Source of the DNA: an uncultured Collinsella sp. | GTDB taxonomy: Bacteria; Actinomycetota; Coriobacteriia; Coriobacteriales; Coriobacteriaceae | Length of the DNA: 64,000 nt | Direction of reading: 5' to 3' | NCBI GenBank assembly: GCA_900551665.1 | Contig: URWW01000002.1 | Coordinates: forward strand, 6,794 to 70,793 | Shown: positions 57,764 through 64,000 of the stretch, in pieces | Numbering within the stretch: the stretch's first letter is position 1 | Layout of the letters: each line of letters begins with the position of its first letter | The notes under the pieces: model-generated | Databases searched by the model: none | Told to the model about the DNA's origin: nothing | What the model saw: the letters and a program-made list of their open reading frames with translations, nothing else | Made by a program: the position numbers and the translations under genes

Positions 57764-60364
57764 CTACGCCTTCTCGGTCGCGGTCTTCTCGGCGGCGGTT
57801 TTCTTCGCCGTCGTCTTCTTCGCCGTCGTCTTCTTCGTAGTCGTCTTCTTCGTAGTCGTCTTCTTGGCAGTGGTCTTCTTGGCGGTCGAAGTCGTCTTCT
57901 TCGCGGCGGCCTTGCCGCGGGCGGGCTTCTTCTCCTTGCCGGGGCAGTCCATATTCACGCAGATGCGCCATGGGCCGCGCGCGGTCTCGACCACCACAAC
58001 GGGCGCGCCGCAGTGCTCGCAGACCTCGCCGGTGGCAGAAAGCTTGCCGCGAGCGGGCAGCGGGTAGCTCACACCGCAGTCGTCGTAGTTGGTGCAACGG
58101 ATAAAGCGTTTGCCGCTCTTCTCGCTCTTATGCGCGATCAGATCGCCATGACGACCCGCCTCGGCGCACACGGAGCACTCGCCCACCTTGAGGTCGGGCT
58201 CGTAGTTGGTGGGGCACTTGGGATTCACGCACTGCTCGTAGGCCTTTTGGCGGAACGGCTGACACTTGATGCGCGGCGCGCCGCACTCGGGGCATACGGC
58301 GGCCTCGCCCTCGAGCGGGCTCACCTTCACGCCGGAGGGCACGGGATAGGTTACATCGCAGTCGGGCCAACCCATGCAGCCGATAAAGCTGCCACGCGTC
58401 TTGGCGCTCGTCTTCATGACGAGGTCCTTGCCACACGTGGGGCATGCGCCCACACGGGCGTCGGCGGTGACGGCGTCCGAGATCGCCTCGCCCAGATCGT
58501 CCTTGTGCTCGATGAGCGCATCGAGCATGCCGGCGAGCAGGGCGCGGGAGTGGTCCACCACGTGCTCCTGCGTGTCGGCGCCCTCGGCGACCTTGGTCAT
58601 GTCGGCATCGAGCTCGGCGGTCATGTCGGGCGTGGTGACGCGCGGCGCGAACTCCGAGAGCGCGTCGATGATGGCGATGCCAAGCTGGCTGGGCTCGATG
58701 GGGTCGTTCTTGAGATAGCGCACCGCGTACAGGCGCTCGATGATGCTCGCGCGCGTCGACTTGGTGCCCAGGCCGCGCTTTTCCATCTCCTGGACAAGCT
58801 TGCCTTGGCTGTAGCGCGCGGGCGGCTCGGTCTGCTTGGCCTCGAGCTTGATGTCGCGCACGTCGATGATATCGCCCTCAGCCAGCGCAGGCAGCTGCTC
58901 GTCGCGCTTGAGGCCATACGGGTAGGCCTCGCGGAAGCCGGCCTCCACCAGCACATCACCGCTGGCGGCGAACGGCTCGCCGCCGACATCGATGGACAGC
59001 TTGGTGTTCTCGATGGTGGCGGGCCCCATGAGCGTCGCCAGGAAGCGGCGGGCGATGAGGTTGTAGAGCTTGAGCTGGCCGCCGTCGAGTGTGGTGGGAT
59101 CGCCCTGGCCGGTGGGATGGATCGGCGGGTGGTCGGTGGTCTCGACCTTGCCGCGCGTAGGTGTGAGCGGGCCGGCGAGGATCTTCTTGCACACGGGCGC
59201 GAGCGCCGGGGTGCCGAAGGCCAGGCCCTTCACGATGCCCTCGATATCCAGCGTCTTGGGGTACACCGTGTTATCGACACGGGGATAGGAGATAAAACCG
59301 CTCATGTAGAGGGACTCGGCGATGCGCATGGTGCGCGCGGGACTGATGCCCTCGGCCGCCGCTGCCGCCTGCAACGCGGTGGTGTTGAACGGCACCGGAG
59401 GCTGTTGCTTGCGGCTGCGCTTGGCCACGGCGGTGACGGTGCCGGTGGTCGCCCCCTCAACATGTGCGTACGCCGCCTCGGCAGCCGCCTTGTCCGTGAA
59501 GCGCGCCGTGGTGTGGGCGATCTTGAACTCCTGGCCAGAGGCCTCGCCAAGCCCCCGGATCTGCCAGTAATCCTCGGGCACGAAGGCCATGCGCTCGCGT
59601 TCGCGCTCGACCACCAGGGCGAGCGTGGGGGTCTGGACGCGACCGGCGGAGCGCACGTTGCCAAAGCCGCCGAACTTGGCGAGCGTGAGGTAGCGCGTGA
59701 GAACCGCGCCCCAAATGAGGTCGATGTACTGGCGGGACTCGCCGGCGTCGGCCAAATCCTGGTCGAGCTCGACCAGGTTGGCGAAGGCCTCGGTAACCTC
59801 ACCCTTGATGAGGGCGGAGTAGCGGGCGCGACGCGCGGGCAGCTCGGGGGCCACCTCGCGGATCATGTTGAGGGCGTCAGAACCAATGAGCTCGCCCTCG
59901 CGGTCGAAGTCCGTGGCGATGATGACCTCGTCGGCCTTTTTGGCGAGGTTCTTGAGGACGCGGATGATCTCCTTCTCCGCGGGGTTCTTGATGATCGGCG
60001 ACCACGTGAGGTACGGCAGGCTCTCGACCTTCCAGCCCTTGATGTTGATGCCGTTGGTGAGGAAGGGCTTTCGCTTGGTGTCGTAGGGCGGGCGGGCAAG
60101 GCCGTCGGGTACACCGGCGGGCAGGACCTCCCCATCCTCGGTCAGGCTGTACCAGCCCATCTTCTTGTCGAAAAGGATCTCGTCGGGGAAATCCGGTGCG
60201 AGGATGTGACCGGCCAGGCCCATCGAGACCCAGTCCTCGCCGTCGACCTTGAAACGGTAGACCTGCGTGTTATAGACCTTGTCGTTCTTCGGCGCGCCGG
60301 CGTCGGCCAGCAGCTGCGCGATCTTTTGCGCAGCGATGTTCTTCTCTGCAACGACGAGCTTCAC
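57764..60364 (-). CDS. topA: DNA topoisomerase I
   Basis: 866-residue type IA topoisomerase that relaxes negative supercoils. The toprim domain starts MKLVVAEKNIAAQKIAQLL and has ATDFDREGELIGSDAL. The catalytic tyrosine is in MSGFISYPRVDNTVYP. Three C-terminal zinc-ribbon modules (CPTCGKDLV ... CMGWPDC, CPECGAPRIK ... CVNPKCP, CEHCGAPVVVV ... CVNMDCP) bind single-stranded DNA. The last 50 residues are Lys/Thr repeats (KKTTAKKTTTKK), a basic DNA-binding tail found in several actinobacterial TopA proteins. The start is a GTG with AAAGGAG seven bases upstream. First gene of the tmk-holB-ricT unit. Confidence 0.95.
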   Translation of the reverse strand: MKLVVAEKNIAAQKIAQLLADAGAPKNDKVYNTQVYRFKVDGEDWVSMGLAGHILAPDFPDEILFDKKMGWYSLTEDGEVLPAGVPDGLARPPYDTKRKPFLTNGINIKGWKVESLPYLTWSPIIKNPAEKEIIRVLKNLAKKADEVIIATDFDREGELIGSDALNMIREVAPELPARRARYSALIKGEVTEAFANLVELDQDLADAGESRQYIDLIWGAVLTRYLTLAKFGGFGNVRSAGRVQTPTLALVVERERERMAFVPEDYWQIRGLGEASGQEFKIAHTTARFTDKAAAEAAYAHVEGATTGTVTAVAKRSRKQQPPVPFNTTALQAAAAAEGISPARTMRIAESLYMSGFISYPRVDNTVYPKTLDIEGIVKGLAFGTPALAPVCKKILAGPLTPTRGKVETTDHPPIHPTGQGDPTTLDGGQLKLYNLIARRFLATLMGPATIENTKLSIDVGGEPFAASGDVLVEAGFREAYPYGLKRDEQLPALAEGDIIDVRDIKLEAKQTEPPARYSQGKLVQEMEKRGLGTKSTRASIIERLYAVRYLKNDPIEPSQLGIAIIDALSEFAPRVTTPDMTAELDADMTKVAEGADTQEHVVDHSRALLAGMLDALIEHKDDLGEAISDAVTADARVGACPTCGKDLVMKTSAKTRGSFIGCMGWPDCDVTYPVPSGVKVSPLEGEAAVCPECGAPRIKCQPFRQKAYEQCVNPKCPTNYEPDLKVGECSVCAEAGRHGDLIAHKSEKSGKRFIRCTNYDDCGVSYPLPARGKLSATGEVCEHCGAPVVVVETARGPWRICVNMDCPGKEKKPARGKAAAKKTTSTAKKTTAKKTTTKKTTTKKTTAKKTTAKKTAAEKTATEKA

Positions 60365-60651
60365 AAGGGCTCCTTTTCGTACGGCGCGAGTGCGCCAGAC
60401 GTATTTATATATAGTGTGGGTCAGTGTACACGAGTTCTACCGTTCACGCTAAAAGCCCACGCCGCAACGAAGGGATCGACCTCGGTCCACTCGCGAACGA
60501 CCTCTCTCGGCTGCCTTTGCCCCCCATCGGCCACTTTCGCATTGCTCGGCCGCCCCCGCGTCGCTGAGATGCAACCAAAGTCACGCTCGAGCGCCCGATT
60601 TTGTGACTTTGGTTACATTTCGAGCTGTGACTTCGGCTGCATTTCGAGCAC
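60365..60651. other. topA promoter region and palindromic repeats
   Basis: No gene seen. The part just upstream of topA holds an AT-rich TATATATA stretch (60403-60415), likely the topA -10 region, without a clear -35. The palindrome at 60569-60618 is listed separately. Confidence 0.4.
60569..60618. repeat. 16-bp palindrome (CAACCAAAGTCAC)
   Basis: Arms at 60569-60584 and 60603-60618, ATG(C/T)AACCAAAGTCAC against GTGACTTTGGTTACAT, one mismatch, 18-base spacer. A third half-copy, GTGACTTCGGCTGCAT, follows at 60627-60642. It is similar in style, but not in sequence, to the 45-nt hairpins at 22 and 45 kb. Confidence 0.8.
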
Positions 60652-60688
60652 GGAAAAGAAAGCACCCGGAATCCTCATCCCGGGTGCT
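60652..60688 (-). terminator. Rho-independent terminator after tatC
   Basis: Minus-strand stem AGCACCCGG/CCGGGTGCT (arms 60688-60680 and 60669-60661) followed by TTCTTTTC. About 120 bases past tatC. Confidence 0.82.
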
Positions 60689-60808
60689 TGGCATCATTTC
60701 GATTGTGCTTCAGCCGAGCTTGGACCGTCCGGTTGGGCGCGTGCCACGCGCCCGGGTACGTCCTGCTCGTCAGGGCAAATGCCGCTCGTCAGGGCATGCG
60801 CCGTGCGA

Positions 60809-61606
60809 CTACTCGTCGTCCTCGTCCTCGTCGTCGCCGAAGAGGCCCAGGCGACTCTCGGTGAGGCCGGCCTTGCCGTCGCGCGCCACAACCACGAAGC
60901 GGGTGATCATGAGCGAGACCTCGTACAGGGACAGCATGACCGCATACATGAAGATCAACGTCACAGGCGAGGCATCGGGCGTGATGGACGCGGAGACCAC
61001 GAGCATAATCACGTAGACGTAGCGCCATGCCGCACGGAAGCTGGCATAGGGCACGATGTGGAACACGGCCAGATAGAACACGATGAGCGGGAGCTCGAAC
61101 GAAACGCCGAAGCCGATCATGAGCAAGAGCTCGGTGTTGATGAAGTCCTCGAGCTGGGGCATGGCGGCGCCGATGGAGCGGGTCTCCTCGAGCAGCCACT
61201 CAAAGGCAGCCGGCGCGATGAAGGCATAGCAGAAGATGACGCCGGCGAAGAACAGCATGGTGGCAACCAACACCGTGGGGACAACCCAGCGGCGCTCATT
61301 GGGACGAAGGGCAGGCAGGAAGAACGCGAGAATCTGCCAGATGATCATGGGCGTGCACATGGCGAGCGCGACCTTGATGGCGATGTTGAACTTGATGGAG
61401 AAGCCACCGAGCGAGGTCATGACGGAGAGCTGCTCGCCGGGCTGCAGGGAGCCGTTGATCGGGTCCTTGAGGATGTCAACCAGCGTGGGGGCGGCAAAAT
61501 ACATGAAGACGGTGGCGGCGAGCACCGACACGACGACGATGGTGAGGCGACGGCGCAGCTCACCGAGATGGTCCATGAGCGGCATGCGCGCGGGTCCGAT
61601 GGGCAT
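60809..61606 (-). CDS. tatC: Twin-arginine translocase subunit TatC
   Basis: 265-residue membrane protein with six membrane helices; the receptor for twin-arginine signal peptides. Signature segments are MPLMDHLGELRRRLTIVVV (N-terminal conserved Glu), FNIAIKVALAMCTPMIIWQI, FLPALRPNERRWV, FGVSFELPLIVFYLAVF and VVSASITPDASPVTLIFM. The acidic tail (GDDEDEDDE) is unremarkable. Its ATG overlaps the tatA stop (TAATG), so the genes are coupled. Terminator downstream. Confidence 0.95.
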   Translation of the reverse strand: MPIGPARMPLMDHLGELRRRLTIVVVSVLAATVFMYFAAPTLVDILKDPINGSLQPGEQLSVMTSLGGFSIKFNIAIKVALAMCTPMIIWQILAFFLPALRPNERRWVVPTVLVATMLFFAGVIFCYAFIAPAAFEWLLEETRSIGAAMPQLEDFINTELLLMIGFGVSFELPLIVFYLAVFHIVPYASFRAAWRYVYVIMLVVSASITPDASPVTLIFMYAVMLSLYEVSLMITRFVVVARDGKAGLTESRLGLFGDDEDEDDE

Positions 61607-62178
61607 TACTGCTCCCCTCCCTTCGACTCATCCTCGACAGGTGCGGCCTCGGCCTCCGCAGCGGGAGCCGCGGCGCGCTTGCGCGGACGGCGGGCGTACA
61701 AGTCCTCGGTGGTCAGCACCTCGGGCTCGGGAGCTTTCTCGGCCGCCTGCTCGGACTCGGAGTCGGGCTCGACAGCGGGAGCCTCGCCTGCAGGGGCATC
61801 CTCGGCGGGAGCGCTCTTGCCGTCCTCGGCGTCGTCCGCAGCGGCCTCGGCCTCCTTGGCGGCGCGCTCCGCGGCCAGGCGGGCACGGCGCTCGGCAAAG
61901 GTCTCCTTGCGCACCGGGGCCTCCTCAGTTGAAGCGGAGCCCTCGGCGTCGGCATCCTCGTCCTCCGCGGCAACGGCCACCTTGGGGGCCTTGGCAGCGG
62001 CGGCCATGGGATCCACGACCTCGGTCTGGACGACGGCGGTCAGCTTCTCCTGCGCCTCACGGAACTGACGCAGGGCACGGCCGATGGTGCGGCCCATCTG
62101 CGGCAGCTTGTCGGGACCGAACAGCAAGAAGCCAAAGACCAGGATGATGACCAGCTCGGTCGATCCAATTCCTAGCAC
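61606..62178 (-). CDS. TatA/TatB-type twin-arginine translocase component
   Basis: 190 residues. The N-terminal helix and amphipathic segment are typical: GIGSTELVIILVFGFLLFG, then PDKLPQMGRTIGRALRQFRE. The tail of about 140 residues is charged and Ala/Glu-rich, longer than in most TatA proteins and more like TatB. It forms the export pore with TatC. The start is a GTG at 62176-62178 with GGGAGG seven bases upstream; the long open frame upstream lacks Tat features. No second TatA-type gene lies nearby, so one protein may serve both roles. Confidence 0.9.
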   Translation of the reverse strand: MLGIGSTELVIILVFGFLLFGPDKLPQMGRTIGRALRQFREAQEKLTAVVQTEVVDPMAAAAKAPKVAVAAEDEDADAEGSASTEEAPVRKETFAERRARLAAERAAKEAEAAADDAEDGKSAPAEDAPAGEAPAVEPDSESEQAAEKAPEPEVLTTEDLYARRPRKRAAAPAAEAEAAPVEDESKGGEQ

Positions 62179-62302
62179 GGGATACCTCCCAGTTTCCTCA
62201 AATGTCCATGCGGCGCTCCGTGCGCCGTCCAAAGCGGCAATATTCCAAGTATAGCGCCGCCGTACGCCACGCCCCGCGACGAGTCGCCGTGCGGATAAAG
62301 CC

Positions 62303-62617
62303 TTACGCTGCGCTGATGCTAATGTCCTTATCGACGCCCAAAAGCTGCGCGACGCGCAGGACGTTCGGCTGGGCACCCGTGATGGACAGGGCGCGCTTGC
62401 GGTCGGAGGCGCGGCGGGCGGCGCCGACCAGCACGCCGATGCCCGTGGAATCGATATAGGGAACCTGGGAGAAATCGAGCTCGACGCGCTCGGTGGGCTG
62501 CTCGAGGGCCAGGTCGATTGCGTTGCGGAGCTTGTCGGCGTTCGAGATGTCGATCTCGCCCTCGACGGCGATGAGGTAGCGCTCTGCACTGGGATGCGTG
62601 GTGATGGCGAGTTCCAT
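62303..62617 (-). CDS. STAS domain anti-anti-sigma factor
   Basis: 104-residue SpoIIAA/RsbV-type protein. It has VEGEIDISNADKLRNAID and the phosphorylatable serine in VPYIDSTGIGVLVGAAR, with LRVAQLLGVDKDISI near the end. Such proteins bind a kinase anti-sigma factor and are switched off by phosphorylation on that Ser. No RsbW-like kinase or sigma factor lies next to it. The start chosen is the ATG at 62615-62617, because AAAGG lies seven bases upstream; an ATG two codons earlier is too close to it. It follows the TPR protein gene. Confidence 0.92.
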   Translation of the reverse strand: MELAITTHPSAERYLIAVEGEIDISNADKLRNAIDLALEQPTERVELDFSQVPYIDSTGIGVLVGAARRASDRKRALSITGAQPNVLRVAQLLGVDKDISISAA

Positions 62618-62656
62618 ATCCATGCCTTTCGATTGAGTCGCGCTCAGCGCGATCGT

Positions 62657-63451
62657 TTACTTGCTCAGCGCCTCGAGGCGCTCGCGGGCGTAATCGCCCA
62701 CACCGTAGGTATCGTCCTCGGCGGCGGTGTCGACGGCCTTGCGATAGGCCTTCTCGGCCTTGCCCGCATCGCCGTGGGATTCGTAGAACATGCCGAGGTT
62801 CGCCCATGCGGGCGCGAACGTGGCGTCGCGCGCGACGAAGGCCTCGAGGTCCGCGATGGCCTGATCGTGCTCGCCGGCGTAGAACACGCAGATGGCGCGG
62901 TCCACCTCGGCCGCCGGAGAGGCGTTGTTCGCAAGGTACTCGTCGTAGTGGACGACGGCCTGCTTGAAGACGTCCTGGGCCTTCTGCTGGTCCTCCTCGC
63001 TCTTGGCGCCGTTCATGGCGGACATGCCCATATCGAAGAAGTTGTTGGCCAGCGTGAGCGGGTCATTTGATACGGGAGCGGAACCGTCGGCCACCTTGGC
63101 GTTGCCCTCCTCGTCAAGCTCGACGTCGGGATGGCCCTCGGGCATCTCGACCGAAGCATCCTCGGACGCGGACTCGGGCTCGCGCGAGCCCAACTCGTTG
63201 ATGGTCACCGTGGTGCCCACGAGGTAGCCGATCACCACGCCGAGCACCAGCGAGATGCCGGCGATGGCAAGCACCATCCAAAACGGCGGGGACTGGCGCT
63301 GCGGGCGGGCGGGATCGGAGTTGGCCGGAGCGGCGGGCTCGGCAGACGGGCGACGCCCATCCGCCTCGGCGACGTTATCGGACGCGGGCTCGGGCACGGA
63401 CTCCGCCTCAGCCAGCTCGTCGTCGAAGAACTCGTCGAAATCGTCGGTCAT
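62657..63451 (-). CDS. Membrane-anchored tetratricopeptide-repeat protein
   Basis: 264 residues. An acidic, Pro/Ala-rich cytoplasmic part (1-55), one membrane helix (WMVLAIAGISLVLGVVIGYL, about 58-77), an acidic linker, then TPR repeats: AQDVFKQAVVHYDEYLANNA, GEHDQAIADLEAFVARDATF and APAWANLGMFYESHGDAGKA, EKAYRKAVDTA. TPRs bind partner proteins. It precedes the STAS gene by about 40 bases and follows the aminotransferase closely, so all three are likely one operon. Function unknown. Confidence 0.8.
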   Translation of the reverse strand: MTDDFDEFFDDELAEAESVPEPASDNVAEADGRRPSAEPAAPANSDPARPQRQSPPFWMVLAIAGISLVLGVVIGYLVGTTVTINELGSREPESASEDASVEMPEGHPDVELDEEGNAKVADGSAPVSNDPLTLANNFFDMGMSAMNGAKSEEDQQKAQDVFKQAVVHYDEYLANNASPAAEVDRAICVFYAGEHDQAIADLEAFVARDATFAPAWANLGMFYESHGDAGKAEKAYRKAVDTAAEDDTYGVGDYARERLEALSK

Positions 63452-64000
63452 TTAGGCACGCTCCTCGAGCGCGAGCTGGGCGCTCACGAGCTTGACAGCC
63501 AACACGAGCACCTCGAGCGCAGAGGAAAGATCCTCAACGCTGGGGTAACTCGGGGCGATGCGGATGTTGGTATCGTGCGGATCCTCGCCATAGGGCCAGG
63601 TGGCACCTGCCGGGGTGAGGGTGACGCCCATCTCGCGGCACAGGGCACCCACACGCTTGGCGGAGCCCTCAGGACCGTCGAAGCTCACGAAATAGCCGCC
63701 GCGCGGATGCGTCCAGGTGGCGCAACCGGTGCCGTCCAGGCCCTCGTGCAGCTTGGCATCGACGCACTCGAAACGCGGACGCATGAACTCGGCATGACGG
63801 CGCATATGGGCGCGCACGGCGTCCAAATCGGGCAGGAAGCGCACGTGACGCAGCTGGTTGAGCTTGTCGGCGCTGATGAGGCCGGCCTGCAGGTGATGCG
63901 CGATCTCCTTGATAACCACGGGAGAGGCGGCAACAAAACCCACGCCAGCACCGGGGAAGGTGATCTTGGAGGTGGAGGCGAAGGCGATCACGCGGTCCTC
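63452..64000 (-). CDS. PLP-dependent aminotransferase, probable aspartate-aminotransferase Ic type (5' part outside window)
   Basis: The last about 183 residues are present. The PLP lysine is in FASTSKITFPGAGVGFVAAS, followed by GLISADKLNQLRHVRFL, TWTHPRGGYFVSFDGPEG, and the substrate carboxylate arginine in NIRIAPSYPS. The SKITFPGAG pattern matches the aspartate aminotransferase group Ic / MocR-like fold-type I family rather than AlaA. It directly abuts the TPR gene (one base apart). N-terminus not visible. Confidence 0.85.
   Translation of the reverse strand, partial: EDRVIAFASTSKITFPGAGVGFVAASPVVIKEIAHHLQAGLISADKLNQLRHVRFLPDLDAVRAHMRRHAEFMRPRFECVDAKLHEGLDGTGCATWTHPRGGYFVSFDGPEGSAKRVGALCREMGVTLTPAGATWPYGEDPHDTNIRIAPSYPSVEDLSSALEVLVLAVKLVSAQLALEERA

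Noticed and set aside
57266..62068. A 1600-codon plus-strand reading frame
   Set aside because: It is antisense to tmk, topA and tatC, which are all recognisable; its product is low complexity and typical of the antisense of GC-rich genes.
61606..62589. Long version of the TatA-like protein starting near 62589
   Set aside because: The upstream part overlaps the STAS gene on the same strand in another frame; the GTG at 62178 with GGGAGG fits the Tat N-terminus.

Overview
The window looks like chromosomal DNA of a high-GC gut actinomycete of the class Coriobacteriia, most probably Collinsella or a close relative. This is inferred from the GC-rich, Asp/Glu/Ala-rich coding style, a bile-salt-hydrolase-type enzyme, a sortase-anchored surface protein and the mix of housekeeping genes. 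No rRNA, CRISPR array, prophage or insertion sequence was found. Most genes lie on the minus strand.

Layout. 1-2.6 kb: the 5' part of metN behind a long, structured leader with a Met-rich mini-ORF, then an AmaP / DUF2273 / Asp23 envelope operon. 2.7-7.4 kb: yebC, lgt, a NifU-domain protein, rlmH and an XRE-aminotransferase fusion. 8.2-13 kb: a wHTH protein with an RGG tail, a patatin, and an rsmJ / membrane protein / coaX operon. 13-22 kb: OPT transporter, GH13 amylase, choloylglycine hydrolase, Tex, LMW-PTPase and DUF554. 22.5-30.6 kb: prfC, sulP, purC, an octopine/nopaline-type dehydrogenase, and groES-groEL with repeats inserted between them. 30.7-39.4 kb: an accessory island. A restriction-modification-like operon (XRE controller, two methyltransferase-like proteins, a GIY-YIG nuclease-helicase fusion) is flanked by two AAA/DUF4143 ATPases, each behind long palindromes. 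39.5-43.9 kb: amidohydrolase, LPXTG surface protein, tRNA-Thr. 44-53 kb: nucleoside phosphorylase, a membrane-anchored SurA-like protein, isocitrate dehydrogenase, a HEAT-like protein, a dehydrogenase with a His/Cys tail, DegV, HPF and a solute-binding lipoprotein. 53.5-64 kb: comF, ricT-holB-tmk-topA, tatC-tatA, a STAS anti-anti-sigma factor, a TPR membrane protein and the 3' part of an aminotransferase.

Three intergenic repeat families stand out. The first is a 45-nt hairpin (17-bp arms, 11-nt loop) present as two three-copy arrays more than 22 kb apart, almost exactly 71 nt from copy to copy. The second is a 33-nt GGGGAC-containing element with four copies, including a perfect 32-bp inverted pair. 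The third is a set of gene-proximal palindromes at the accessory ATPases and the XRE controller.

The strongest candidates for new biology are the RM-like island with its operator pair, the 71-nt-period hairpin arrays, the metN leader, and several in-frame domain additions to ordinary enzymes (XRE-aminotransferase, His/Cys-tailed dehydrogenase, RGG-tailed wHTH protein, Arg-rich-tailed RicT). Everything was read by eye; no database search was run.
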